A stretch of 37,845 nucleotides of DNA from JBCCTJ01 sp039198585 (GCA_039198585.1 JBCCTJ010000007.1:1-37845), one strand, 5' to 3'. Counted from the first letter of the stretch, positions 8,182 to 17,193 are shown. Notes: generated by a model not told the origin, from the letters alone. Numbers and translations are program-made.

Positions 8182-9042
8182 CTATCTGTGAAGATTCATC
8201 CACTTGGCTATCAATTCCTGAAAATAACACCTATATTTGTTATCATACTCAGGATTATCCAGTAGCAGCATAACTAGTTTGCGTTGTTGACTATCAGGAG
8301 CATTCACATGAGCATAGCCAATGATATCAACACCCTTGTACAAGATTAAGTGATGATGATTTTTATCTCTCAGTATGGGGTGAGGAGGTATACCAACACG
8401 GGTAAAGTACTTTTTTCTTAATCTTTCAGCACTATCCCACTCCACATAATCAGTACAGAGCAACATCCTCAGGCGATCAAAACCAGCTTTCCTAAGTACA
8501 CTGCGAATAAAGCTGGCCTTTTTGATTGTATAAGTAGCAAACATAGTACCCTCTTGCTGATAATGGGAACGAGCATCTTGGAGGATAGACTGTTTGCATG
8601 CCGCATAAGTATCCCGTACATTAGGATGGCTAGATAAGTACTCACAAAACAGTAAGTTAAGTTCTATTTCAGGGTTTCCTTTTTCAAAGACATGCAAGTT
8701 TACATCAACATCGCCCCGTTTGGCAAACCCATACTTAAAAGGAACATTCCACTCCCCTCTATATTCTATACCTATTTTGTGCAAACTAGTAATAGCTTGT
8801 TGAGGATAACGAACAACAGCCAGTATATCAATTTTAGGCTTAGCAGCAAGACCAGGAACAGAGGTAGATCCAATATGATGGATAGCAAGCAAATTGTTAT
8901 CAAGTGCTTTTTCTATTAAAGATGCCTCTTTTTGATACATCATAGGCCATGCAGGATTATAGGGAACAACAGTGATCAACTTGGCTCGACTCATGGGAAG
9001 TGATATAAAAAATAGCCAATTAAATAAAAATCTAGCAGTCAT
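8182..9042 (-). CDS. GrpB-like nucleotidyltransferase fused to GNAT domain
   Basis: This is a 286-residue fusion. Residues about 20-185 match the GrpB/UPF0157 family, a nucleotidyltransferase fold: VVPYNPAWPMMYQKE, IHHIGSTSVPGLAAKPKIDI, and later DVNLHVF. Residues about 190-286 look like a short GNAT acetyltransferase domain: HHHLILYKGVDIIGYAHV, then LVMLLLDNPEYDNKYRCYF. GrpB-GNAT fusions are known among bacteria. The substrate is unknown. The first 16 residues are hydrophobic and not family-like, so MSRAKLITVVPYNP, starting at the ATG at 8994, is the more probable start. The gene is convergent with tspO. Confidence 0.82.
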   Translation of the reverse strand: MTARFLFNWLFFISLPMSRAKLITVVPYNPAWPMMYQKEASLIEKALDNNLLAIHHIGSTSVPGLAAKPKIDILAVVRYPQQAITSLHKIGIEYRGEWNVPFKYGFAKRGDVDVNLHVFEKGNPEIELNLLFCEYLSSHPNVRDTYAACKQSILQDARSHYQQEGTMFATYTIKKASFIRSVLRKAGFDRLRMLLCTDYVEWDSAERLRKKYFTRVGIPPHPILRDKNHHHLILYKGVDIIGYAHVNAPDSQQRKLVMLLLDNPEYDNKYRCYFQELIAKWMNLHR

Positions 9043-9115
9043 CCAAACCAGATAGAAAAGTGGGACAAGCGTCTAAACTAGAAATGTACAAATCTTCAAT
9101 ATTATTAAACAAGAG

Positions 9116-10002
9116 TTATTTAGACTCTCTATTGAGAGCAACAATAGTAGACTGCTGATCTTCTTTTTTGTAAGACCAGAAAAACAAACTGACTATAGCG
9201 ACTAAGAAAGAGATAACACTACATGCTATCTGAAAGCGAAAGAAGTTTGTTTGTAACATTTGATTTTGATTAGATAGCTCACGTATTTGGACAGCCTGTT
9301 TCAATACCTGAATAAGAGCCTCTTTGCCTTTTACGGTTAATGTTTCATTATCTTCAATTAAGTCAACAGCTCTATTCCCATCTATATCTTCTGCATCTGG
9401 ATTGGCTCCATGAAGAATCAGTAATTGAATTAGCCTACTAAACCCATGGCTGGCTGCTTTGTGCAAAGGAGTTAGTTGCTTGTCAGTAGCTACACTATTC
9501 ACATCTGCTCCTGCATCAATAAGCAGTTGAGCAATTGATTTTTTTCCTCTACAAACTGCAGTATGCAAAGGTGTGTGGCGTTTTGTATTACGTTCACTAC
9601 CATTTGGATTGGCGCCATTGGCAAGGAGCAGTGCTACTGTTTGATCATACCCAGAAAATGCTGCAGAGTCTAAAGGAACCCTTCTAGATCGAGACACAGC
9701 ATCAACAAAAGCTCCTTTTTTTATCATTGCAAGTAACACATTTCTTTTTGTAGGCCCTTCTGGAAGTTTTGCAACTGCCTGATGAAAAATAGTAAAGCAA
9801 TTATTCTCATTACTTATAGCATTCATATCTTCAGCAGTGACACCTGGGTGATCTAGCAAGTTAAGCAAGGTATCAAATTTTGTCCCTCTATAGCCTCTTT
9901 TATCTCCTGCTGTATATCAGTTAAAGGAGTAGCATAAAAATAGGCAAGTAACCAATAGCAACAAATAAAATAAATTTTGCGACGACTAGGGAAATTTATC
10001 AT
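9116..10002 (-). pseudogene. Ankyrin-repeat membrane protein, split by a frameshift
   Basis: Two overlapping frames make one gene. The first starts at the ATG at 10002 and encodes a signal-like MINFPSRRKIYFICCYWLLA and then TPLTDIQQEIKEAIEGQ. It shifts frame at the A4 run at 9878-9881 and soon stops. The second frame continues KFDTLLNLLDHPGVTAEDMNAISN and encodes four or five ankyrin repeats (for example TPLHTAVCRGKKSIAQLLIDAGADVN), a DLIEDNETL tail and a C-terminal transmembrane segment (FFRFQIACSVISFLVAIVSLFFW). One added A would restore a protein of about 290 residues that aligns with the neighbouring paralogue throughout. Without it, translation would need a TTG at 9868 and would lack the export signal. 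Recent inactivation, slippage-based switching and sequencing error are all possible. Confidence 0.8.
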
Positions 10003-10181
10003 AGTTATAATCAATAATTTAGAATACATGCTATATAATCAACAAAAATCTAACTACAATAGTAAAAAAAATCCACATCAGCCATCATGCAAAAAACTAT
10101 GACCATCCATAATCGATGGATTCTTACCATGACTAGACGCAAGAGTTAATCACCGAATCTATGAGGCGTGATAATAGTTGC

Positions 10182-10892
10182 CTATTCCTTTTTTTCTTCA
10201 TGAGGACATAGCCAAGAAGCTATCGCGCCAGCTATCAGAAAACCCACTGGAAGGCATATAAAAAAGAATCTTGCTTTCTTTTTACGAGATAAGCTAGCTT
10301 CTTTCAACACCTTAATAAGAGATTGCTTGCTTACTTCTGTCAATGTTTTATGGTCGTTAATTAAATCAGTAGCTGTATTGCCATCTCTATCTTTTGCATC
10401 TGGATCCGCATTATGAAGAATGAGTAATCGGACTAGGCTACTAGATCCATCTTTGGCTGCTTTGTGCAAAGGCCTATCATGTTTCATATGACCGTCACTA
10501 CCATTCGGGTTAGCACCATGGACAAGAAGTAGCTCTACTGTCTGCTCATAACCCAAAGATACTACTGAATACAAAAGACTTTCTCCATATGGATTCACAG
10601 CATTAACATCAGCGCCTTTTTTAATCATTGTCAGCAATATATCCATTTTTTTACGAGTTTCTCGAAGCTGTCTAGCTGCTTGATGAAAAATAGTAAACCA
10701 GCTACATTGATTACTTATAGCATTCAGGTCTTCAGCCGTGATAGGATCAAAATCCAGTATTTTTTGTAAAGTTACTTGATCACAGCTTTCTATAGCTTGC
10801 ATGAGTTTTCGCTGTCGGTTACTCAAAGTAGTCGCTTGGCAAGAAGAAAGAAAAAGCAAGAAGAATGCATAAAATAATTTTTGTATGGACAT
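10182..10892 (-). CDS. Ankyrin-repeat lipoprotein with C-terminal membrane anchor
   Basis: This 236-residue protein has a lipoprotein signal peptide (MSIQKLFYAFFLLFLSSCQA, lipobox LSSC with lipidated Cys at residue 18). Next come a helical segment, three to four ankyrin repeats (for example SLGYEQTVELLLVHGANPNG and RPLHKAAKDGSSSLVRLLIL), a DLINDHKTL cap and a terminal transmembrane segment (FFICLPVGFLIAGAIASWL). It is a tandem paralogue of the disrupted gene downstream, which has one extra repeat. Ankyrin proteins are typical of intracellular symbionts, where they bind host or bacterial proteins. The lipid anchor plus terminal helix suggests the repeats face the periplasm, and no partner is evident. 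Confidence 0.88.
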   Translation of the reverse strand: MSIQKLFYAFFLLFLSSCQATTLSNRQRKLMQAIESCDQVTLQKILDFDPITAEDLNAISNQCSWFTIFHQAARQLRETRKKMDILLTMIKKGADVNAVNPYGESLLYSVVSLGYEQTVELLLVHGANPNGSDGHMKHDRPLHKAAKDGSSSLVRLLILHNADPDAKDRDGNTATDLINDHKTLTEVSKQSLIKVLKEASLSRKKKARFFFICLPVGFLIAGAIASWLCPHEEKKE

Positions 10893-11053
10893 GCTGATAA
10901 GTATTAATTTTGTACAAACAATTTTTAGTAATTGATCACAGCCTAAATATACTATATATAGTACAAAATCAATAGAATTATACCATTTTTGTATTATTGT
11001 AAATGAAAATTATTATACAAGAAAATAACGGTAATTAATAGATGATGTGCTGA

Positions 11054-13870
11054 CTATATGACCACATTGATCATTCTTTTGGGGACTACAATCACCCGCT
11101 TGGGCTCTCTCCCTGCAAGCCATTTCACAATAGCAGGTTGGGCTAATGCGAGACGGATGATAGTAACCTCTTCCGTTGCTGCAGGTATTGTAATCACTGC
11201 TCGTTTTTTTCCGTTGATAGCTATAGGGTAATCAATATCTTTTGTGACCAAGTAAGCAGGATCCTCTATAGGAAAGCCTGCAAAAATAATACTGCCTTGA
11301 TAACCTCCTTTTTGCCATAGGGCTTCTGCCATATGGGGAGCAAAAGGGACTAAAAGGCGGAATATATCAGCAGCAATATCTTTTTTAATAGGAGTTAGTG
11401 ATGCTAACTGATTGACCATAATCATCAGACTACTGACACATGTATTAAAGGAGTAGCGTGCCAAGCTATCACGCACTTGCTTGATACACTGATGGACTAC
11501 TTGGTAGACCTTAATGGAGGATTTTCCTTCAGTAACCTGATAGTCGCCTTGTGGATCATAGAATAGATTCCAGTACTTCTGCATGAAACGAGTTACTCCT
11601 TCTAGCCCTTGTGTACTCCAAGGTTTAGAATGGGTAAGAGGCCCTAAGAAGAGCAAATGCAGTCGCAACGCATCAGCACCATAGCGATCTATCATCTCAC
11701 CAGGATCTACAGTATTGTACTTAGATTTAGACATTTTCTCAATCTCTTCACCACAGATGTATACTCCATCTTCTAGAATAAAAGTAGCATCGGCTAGATG
11801 TGGCCTCCACTGTCTAAATTCATCTAGGTCTAGCTTACGTTTGGTCACTAAGCGTACATCTACATACATAGGCACAGTATCATAGCCATCCCTGAGCCCA
11901 TAGCTAACAAACTGGTTAGTGCCTCGAATACGATAGACAAAGGCTGATGCGCCTTGGATCATACCTTGATTGATCAGCCGCTTGAAAGGTTCTTCAAAAG
12001 AGAGTAGCCCTAAGTCGTACAAGACTTTGGTAAAAAAGCGCGCATAGAGCAAGTGCCCCGTGGTATGCTCCGCTCCTCCTATGTAGCAATCTACTTGCTG
12101 CCAGTAGTTGAGCGCCTCTCTGCTAGCAAAGGCTTGCTGATTGTGAGGATCCATGTAGCGCAGAAAGTACCAGCTCGATCCAGCCCATCCTGGCATCGTA
12201 TGGTATTCTAACGGATCTCCTTGGGGTGTAAGCCATTTTTTAGCCCTTGACAAAGGAGGATCGCCCGCTTCATTGGGCTGAAAAGAGTCCACATCAGGAA
12301 GCTTCAGGGGAAGCTCACTTGCAGGCAAAGGATGAGGCACACCATCCCGATAATAGATAGGAAAGGGTTCTCCCCAGTAGCGCTGCCTACTAAAAACAGG
12401 GTCGCGCAACTTATACATCACACAGGGTTCGCCCACCCCTTTTGAGGCAAGAGCTTGGATAGCTGCTTGCTTGCCTTCCTTCACGCTAAGTCCATTGAGA
12501 AAGTCAGATTGCACCATCCTACCCTCTTGCCCCTCATGAGGTATTGGAGTCTCATGATCCCCACTGATTACCTTTTTAATAGGTAGCTGAAAGTACTGCG
12601 CAAAAGCATAGTCACGCTGATCATGAGCAGGTACTGCCATAATAGCACCTGTACCATAATGAGGGAGTACATAGTCAGCAATCCATACAGGTATCCTTTG
12701 CTGTGTAAAAGGATGAATCGCCTCGATGGGTGTAACAACACCCGTAATTTTGTCAATCTCCTGCATGCGTAGTAAATGGCTCTTGTTGGTAGCTTTTTCT
12801 ACATAAGTGGCTATTTTTTGATACTGTTGGTCTAGTTGTTTGTTGCCTCTAGCTACTTCCTCTTTCAAATAGGCAAGCATCGGAGCAACGATCGGATGCT
12901 CAGGCGCTAGTACTAAAAAAGTAACGCCAAAAATAGTATCGGGCCGTGTGGTAAATACCTGAATCGATCTAACTTCTGGGTGGCTAACCTGAAAAGTCAC
13001 ATAAGCTCCTGCTGATTTTCCTATCCAGTTACGCTGCATCTCTTTGACAGCAGGCGACCAAGTCAGCTCATTCAATCCAGACAAAAGTCGATCAGTATAG
13101 GGGAGTATGCGCAAGTGCCACTGATTCATTCTCTTGCGTATGACAGGGTACCCTCCTCGTTCAGAGAATCCGTTTTGCACCTCCTCATTGGCCAGTACCG
13201 TGCCAAGTGCTGGACACCAGTTGACAGTTGTTTCAGCTAAATAAGCTAGCCGATAGTAGGATAAGAGCTTTGCTCGGTCTGCCTCACCCATACTACTCCA
13301 AGTTGCTGCAGTGACCACCGGGGGCTGCTTACTACCTTTGACGGGAATCCCTTTATTGCCATGATCGACTATATGATTGATTAAAGTATCAATAGGCTCA
13401 GCTTTTCCTTTGTCCTCATTATACCAGCTTTCAAAAAAGCGGAGGAAAATCCATTGTGTCCATCGGTAGTAATCTGAGTCAGTCGTAGCAAAGCTTCTCT
13501 TCCAGTCAAAGCTAAGACCCGCTCGCCGCAGTATAGCCCGATAAGCAGTCATATTTTGGGCTGTAGTGATAGCGGGATGCTGTCCTGTTTCTACTGCATA
13601 CTGCTCTGCAGGTAATCCAAAGGCATCGAAACCCATAGGATGCAAGACATTGTATCCCTGCATTTTATAAAAGATGGCAAGTGTATCACTTGCGTAATAA
13701 CCGACGAGATGTCCGATGTGCAGCCCTGCCCCTGAGGGATAGGGAAACATATCGAGGATATACTTTTTATCTCCCTCAAGTGGCTGGGGAGTTGCTATTT
13801 GGTATTGCTGCCAAAAGTTTTGTATGGATTTTTCGGTAGCCGAAAAGTCATAGCGTATAGCCATAATCAT
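11054..13870 (-). CDS. leuS: Leucyl-tRNA synthetase
   Basis: This 938-residue class I synthetase charges tRNA-Leu. The HIGH signature is at residues 51-54 in YPSGAGLHIGHLVGYYASD. The CP1 editing domain has TTRPDTIFGVTFLVLAPEHP and GTGAIMAVPAHDQRDYAF, whose Asp and Thr residues hydrolyse mischarged tRNA. The catalytic KMSKS loop is near residue 711 (EKMSKSKYNTVDPGEM), followed by the anticodon-binding helical domain and a C-terminal domain ending KMSKS-distal KRMINVVI. The length is on the long side, as in other Bacteroidetes LeuRS with an insertion before KMSKS. Two in-frame ATGs (13870, 13864) are possible; the second gives the family-like MAIRYDF. It follows the YcxB-like gene by 12 bases, so the two are probably co-transcribed. 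Confidence 0.98.
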   Translation of the reverse strand: MIMAIRYDFSATEKSIQNFWQQYQIATPQPLEGDKKYILDMFPYPSGAGLHIGHLVGYYASDTLAIFYKMQGYNVLHPMGFDAFGLPAEQYAVETGQHPAITTAQNMTAYRAILRRAGLSFDWKRSFATTDSDYYRWTQWIFLRFFESWYNEDKGKAEPIDTLINHIVDHGNKGIPVKGSKQPPVVTAATWSSMGEADRAKLLSYYRLAYLAETTVNWCPALGTVLANEEVQNGFSERGGYPVIRKRMNQWHLRILPYTDRLLSGLNELTWSPAVKEMQRNWIGKSAGAYVTFQVSHPEVRSIQVFTTRPDTIFGVTFLVLAPEHPIVAPMLAYLKEEVARGNKQLDQQYQKIATYVEKATNKSHLLRMQEIDKITGVVTPIEAIHPFTQQRIPVWIADYVLPHYGTGAIMAVPAHDQRDYAFAQYFQLPIKKVISGDHETPIPHEGQEGRMVQSDFLNGLSVKEGKQAAIQALASKGVGEPCVMYKLRDPVFSRQRYWGEPFPIYYRDGVPHPLPASELPLKLPDVDSFQPNEAGDPPLSRAKKWLTPQGDPLEYHTMPGWAGSSWYFLRYMDPHNQQAFASREALNYWQQVDCYIGGAEHTTGHLLYARFFTKVLYDLGLLSFEEPFKRLINQGMIQGASAFVYRIRGTNQFVSYGLRDGYDTVPMYVDVRLVTKRKLDLDEFRQWRPHLADATFILEDGVYICGEEIEKMSKSKYNTVDPGEMIDRYGADALRLHLLFLGPLTHSKPWSTQGLEGVTRFMQKYWNLFYDPQGDYQVTEGKSSIKVYQVVHQCIKQVRDSLARYSFNTCVSSLMIMVNQLASLTPIKKDIAADIFRLLVPFAPHMAEALWQKGGYQGSIIFAGFPIEDPAYLVTKDIDYPIAINGKKRAVITIPAATEEVTIIRLALAQPAIVKWLAGREPKRVIVVPKRMINVVI

Positions 13871-13882
13871 TTATTAGAGAAA

Positions 13883-14353
13883 TTATATCAACTTCTTCCC
13901 TCTCAGAATAAACAATAAAAACTCTCGCTCTTGTTTACTCTTGAAAACATGATGGGGAAGATAAATGAAGTGCGCCTTTGATAAGAAGAGTATAATATAC
14001 TTCTTACGTACATAAGCACGCCTGATCTGTGGCCACTCGATAGGCATCCCTTGCTTGGTAGTAATATGCATCGTAATACTTTTGCTCGTAATCTGGTAGC
14101 TAAGTGATTGAAATAATAATTGATTTTCCTCCAAGAATGTCACTGCATAAAACTGAGCCAACCAGAAAAGAAAATAAAGCAAAGAGAGAATCGATGTAAC
14201 AACCCCTGTAATAATCCATTGTATGTAGAATAAGCCAAAGTTAGCACTTGTAAGCAATAAGATCATCCACCATTGTCTTCGCAAGAAGTAAACAAATGCC
14301 AGCCATACATAGGTAGACGTTCTCAGGCGATAATTTTTAGTTTTAATAATCAT
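13883..14353 (-). CDS. YcxB-like two-helix membrane protein
   Basis: This 156-residue protein starts at MIIKTKNYRL. An in-frame TTG nine bases further up lies inside the promoter box and is not a credible start. Two transmembrane segments (about residues 26-50 and 52-75) are followed by a cytoplasmic domain with TMHITTKQGMPIEWPQIRRA and YIILFLSKAHFIYLPHHVFK. This is the pattern of the YcxB-like C-terminal domain: an inward W-xx-I, then a strand ending in a Pro before a basic-Phe motif. The function of the family is unknown. It precedes leuS by 12 bases and is probably the first gene of that operon. Confidence 0.7.
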   Translation of the reverse strand: MIIKTKNYRLRTSTYVWLAFVYFLRRQWWMILLLTSANFGLFYIQWIITGVVTSILSLLYFLFWLAQFYAVTFLEENQLLFQSLSYQITSKSITMHITTKQGMPIEWPQIRRAYVRKKYIILFLSKAHFIYLPHHVFKSKQEREFLLFILRGKKLI

Positions 14354-14359
14354 GACTCG

Positions 14360-14367
14360 CAAATGTA
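14360..14367 (-). promoter_or_regulatory. -7 box (TACATTTG) of ycxB-like/leuS operon
   Basis: The minus strand matches TAnnTTTG and ends only six bases before the ATG at 14353. Transcription would start at or next to the start codon, implying a nearly leaderless message. Confidence 0.5.
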
Positions 14368-14403
14368 CATAAAAGAATGTTCAAAAATAAAGAGCACCCC
14401 AAT

Positions 14404-14513
14404 AAAATAGGTAGCATAAGCTTGTCTGATCTCAACTCTTTCTTTGTAGTAGTTATGGTAGGTTGCTTGTTTTTTTAATTAATGTATATTTGCTTTGTTT
14501 TATTTATGAGAAA
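14404..14513 (+). repeat. TraB-cluster upstream repeat, copy A
   Basis: First of three related upstream segments of the TraB-like tandem array. Shared landmarks are AATAGGTAGCATAAGCTTG, TCTCAACTCTTTC and a T-rich stretch ending in AATGTA before the start codon. It contains the best promoter of the three. Confidence 0.8.
14463..14492 (+). promoter_or_regulatory. Canonical Bacteroidetes promoter (TTG-N19-TATATTTG)
   Basis: TTG at 14463-14465 and TATATTTG at 14485-14492 are separated by 19 bases, the expected -33/-7 arrangement. It lies directly before the truncated TraB-like gene. Confidence 0.65.
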
Positions 14514-14777
14514 ATGAATAAGTTAGTAATTATTATTTTATGGCTTTCTTTGGGAGTAACAACTATTCATTATTGTCATGACACTCATCGCATCAAAAAT
14601 CCTCAAAAGATGGTACAAGACCGCCAGCCCATAATCAAGAAAAAAGAAAAGTGGAAACAAATTATTCAAGAAGTAATCAAAATCAGCTTCATCATTCTAT
14701 TACTTATGGTTGTCCGGAACTTTTTAAATCTCAACTCTTTCCTTGGAATAGTTGTATTAGCTTTTTGTTTTAGGTAA
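14514..14777 (+). pseudogene. Truncated TraB-like gene, N-terminus only
   Basis: This 87-codon frame starts MNKLVIIILWLSLGVTTIHY. It matches the two downstream TraB-like genes through the signal segment, the VQDRQPIIKKKEKWKQII block and into the membrane segment (residues 1 to about 65). After that the sequence no longer resembles TraB. From about 14727 the DNA is a copy of the upstream region of these genes, so the last 17 or so residues (starting LNLNSF) are translated promoter DNA. A deletion of about 1 kb between tandem copies explains this. The product would be a small membrane peptide without the TraB domain. It still sits behind the cluster's best promoter, so it may be expressed. Confidence 0.75.
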
Positions 14778-14810
14778 AAAATTAATGTACATTTTGGCTT
14801 TTCTTTATCT
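14727..14810 (+). repeat. TraB-cluster upstream repeat, copy B
   Basis: Second copy of the upstream segment, recognisable from AATCTCAACTCTTTCC and the later AAAAAATTAATGTACATTTT. Its 5' part has been lost and joined to the coding end of the truncated gene. Its -7-like box TACATTTT is less perfect than in copy A. Confidence 0.75.
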
Positions 14811-15908
14811 ATGAAAGAAATGAATAAGCTACTAGTTATTACCTTGTTGTTTTGCTTAGAAGTATCAGCCACTCATTTTTGTTTTGAGATTGATCAAGTA
14901 AACACTTCATCAAAAGAGGTACAAGACCGTCAAGCCATAATCAAGAAAAAAGAAAAGTGGAAACAAATTATTAAACAACTCATCATTCAAGTTGGATTTT
15001 TTATTCTCGCTAGTGGAATTACTTTTTACTTTCGAGGTGTTAGGAGGGCTGCTCCTCCCATAGATAAAAATAAAGTTTGGGGAAATAGCAATTTACTCTA
15101 CAAAATCGAGCAAGATGGTCAAAAGCCTTCTTACTTGCATGGGATAACACATGTACGCAGTAGTCAATACACTATACCAGATAATATTGAATGTTTGCTA
15201 GATAATATAGATCGCCTAATTACACCTCTAGATTATACTGATGAAGAAATCTGTTCAATGATGAAAGCCTATTTTGATAAGTTGCTACAGCTATATCAAG
15301 AAACGCCGATCCCTTCATTACAATCTTACATTGATGAAGTCAAAAAGCATAAAAATAAGGGGAGCGAAGTATTCATGTTCGAATATCTCATCCCACAGCG
15401 ACCTATTGTAGAGATTGTAGAGAGTAGAGAGGCAAAATATGAAGCAGAAGAATTTTATGATTTTTTTATCAACAAAGAACGTAAAGGCCTACTAACATTC
15501 AAAGAGATGTATAGAGGAATTATTAGCACAAAAAATCCAGTAATAGTTGGAGAACAAGAAGCGGCAAAGATGTGGGCGCTATTTGAAAAGTATGAGAAAA
15601 ATAGTCAGTTTAGACAAAAAATAACCTATCTAGCAGAGCAAATCGATGAACCTAGTCCTACTAAAGGTGAAAAAGAAAAAGTGAGCTTTATTATGAGGTG
15701 GCAAATAGGGATCACTAATGAACGCGTGCTACTACCCAAAATGATCGATATGATACAAGAAAAGCAGAATTTATTTTTAGTACCTGCTATGAATCTTAAC
15801 CATATCCTTCTTTTATTACTCAAAAAAAAGTACACTATTACACGTATCCATGAAGATGGCACAGAAGCAGCCGTCACCTTGGACAACTACAATGAGCCCT
15901 ACACATAA
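14811..15908 (+). CDS. TraB/GumN-like membrane-anchored protein, copy 2
   Basis: This 365-residue protein has an N-terminal hydrophobic segment, a charged VQDRQAIIKKKEKWKQII block and a second transmembrane helix (about residues 57-76). A TraB/GumN-like domain then begins LLYKIEQDGQKPSYLHGITH and ends FLVPAMNLNHILLLLLKKKY TITRI. TraB-fold proteins include the metal-dependent protease Tiki. The first GxxH motif is kept here (GITH), but the acidic ITPLDY position lacks the Glu seen in the fourth copy (VTELSF). The second motif, VGxxHL in active members, reads PAMNLNH. Catalysis is therefore doubtful. A second ATG nine bases in (MNKLLVITLL) matches the paralogues better as a start. Confidence 0.8.
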   Translation: MKEMNKLLVITLLFCLEVSATHFCFEIDQVNTSSKEVQDRQAIIKKKEKWKQIIKQLIIQVGFFILASGITFYFRGVRRAAPPIDKNKVWGNSNLLYKIEQDGQKPSYLHGITHVRSSQYTIPDNIECLLDNIDRLITPLDYTDEEICSMMKAYFDKLLQLYQETPIPSLQSYIDEVKKHKNKGSEVFMFEYLIPQRPIVEIVESREAKYEAEEFYDFFINKERKGLLTFKEMYRGIISTKNPVIVGEQEAAKMWALFEKYEKNSQFRQKITYLAEQIDEPSPTKGEKEKVSFIMRWQIGITNERVLLPKMIDMIQEKQNLFLVPAMNLNHILLLLLKKKYTITRIHEDGTEAAVTLDNYNEPYT

Positions 15909-15992
15909 GAGAATATATTATAGTAATATCACCCGTAACACTTATCGATTCCAGAAGTTCCTAAAATCAGTATTTGTCAAGAATAGGATAGA

Positions 15993-16107
15993 AAAATAGG
16001 TAGCATAAGCTTGCCTGATGTCAACCCTTTCTTCGCGTTAGTTATCGATAGGTTATTTTTTTTATTAAAAAATCAATGTAGATTGGCCTACTTTTTCATA
16101 CAAAAAA
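15993..16107 (+). repeat. TraB-cluster upstream repeat, copy C
   Basis: Third copy of the upstream segment (AAAATAGGTAGCATAAGCTTG, then GTCAACCCTTTCTTCG). The -7 position reads TAGATTGG, the weakest of the three. Confidence 0.75.
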
Positions 16108-17193
16108 ATGAATAAATTAATATCCATTATTTTATGGCTTTCTTTAGGGGTGTCAGCCACTCATTATTGTCATGAGAGTCATCTAGTCAAAACTCCATCA
16201 AAAAAGGTACAAGACCGTCAGTCCATAATCAAGAAAAAAGAAAGACGAAAACAAACTATTAAACAAGCATTCATCCTAGTTATTGTTAGTATCCTATTTG
16301 CTGAGGCTATTTACTATCTTCTGAAACCTAGAACACCTTATCCTCCTACAGATATAAGTAAATTTATAAAAAACACAAATTTGCTCTATAAAATCGAATA
16401 CCCTGATCAAGAGGCCTCCTACTTGCATGGGATAATAGACACACGTAGTGGTTCGTACACCATATCAACCTCTATCAAGGAATTGACAAACCATGTAGAC
16501 CGCTTGGTCACAGTATTTAACTACTATGATGATAAAGATTTGTGCTCAATACACGATTCCTATTTTAAGGCGCTACTAAAGGCATACGAAGATAAGCCAC
16601 TTCCTTTACTAGAATCTTACTTTAAACAAATCGAAAAATATAAAGAAGAAAATAAGTTAGTATTCATGGACCATAGCTTCCCATGGATGCCTATTGCACA
16701 TAATGGGAAAGGAAAATATCCAGTAGAAGAATTTTATCAACTCTTTGCAAGTAAAAAACATGCAAGTTTATCAACACTCAAAGAAGATGCTAAATATGTA
16801 TATAGTGTTAGATTAAGCAATCCATCAAAAATTGGGGAAAAGCTTGCAGCAGATATGTGGCAGCAATTTAAAAAATATCAGAATAGTGAAGACTTTAGAA
16901 TAGCAATACTCAAGGAAGTTAATAAATTAGATGAATCCACTACCGTTCATCAAAGTGAGAGGGAAGAGTACAGCCGAGAGGATAAGAAAGAAGCTGCTAA
17001 AGCAAATGAATTGTGTTTACCCAAAATAGTCAATATGATGCAAGAAAAGCGAAATTTATTCTTAATACCTACTATGCATCTTAACCATATCCTCCTTTTA
17101 TTACTCAAAAAAAAGTACACTATCACACGTATTCATGAAGATAGCACAGAAACAGCGGTCACCTTGGATAACTACAATGAGCCCTACTCGTAA
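16108..17193 (+). CDS. TraB/GumN-like membrane-anchored protein, copy 3
   Basis: This 361-residue paralogue of the preceding gene has the same order: hydrophobic signal (MNKLISIILWLSLGVSATHY), VQDRQSIIKKKERRKQ block, transmembrane helix at about residues 54-72, then the TraB-like domain from LLYKIEYPDQ to KKYTITRIHEDSTE. The first motif reads GIID, so its His is lost, and the second reads PTMHLNH instead of VGVLHL. The last 60 residues are nearly the same as in copy 2, while the middle has diverged. It probably lacks protease activity but keeps the fold. An intrinsic terminator follows about 200 bases downstream. Confidence 0.8.
   Translation: MNKLISIILWLSLGVSATHYCHESHLVKTPSKKVQDRQSIIKKKERRKQTIKQAFILVIVSILFAEAIYYLLKPRTPYPPTDISKFIKNTNLLYKIEYPDQEASYLHGIIDTRSGSYTISTSIKELTNHVDRLVTVFNYYDDKDLCSIHDSYFKALLKAYEDKPLPLLESYFKQIEKYKEENKLVFMDHSFPWMPIAHNGKGKYPVEEFYQLFASKKHASLSTLKEDAKYVYSVRLSNPSKIGEKLAADMWQQFKKYQNSEDFRIAILKEVNKLDESTTVHQSEREEYSREDKKEAAKANELCLPKIVNMMQEKRNLFLIPTMHLNHILLLLLKKKYTITRIHEDSTETAVTLDNYNEPYS

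Noticed and set aside
14463..14513. Upstream extension of the truncated TraB gene from a TTG start
   Set aside because: The TTG is the -33 element of the promoter; homology with the paralogues begins at the ATG at 14514.
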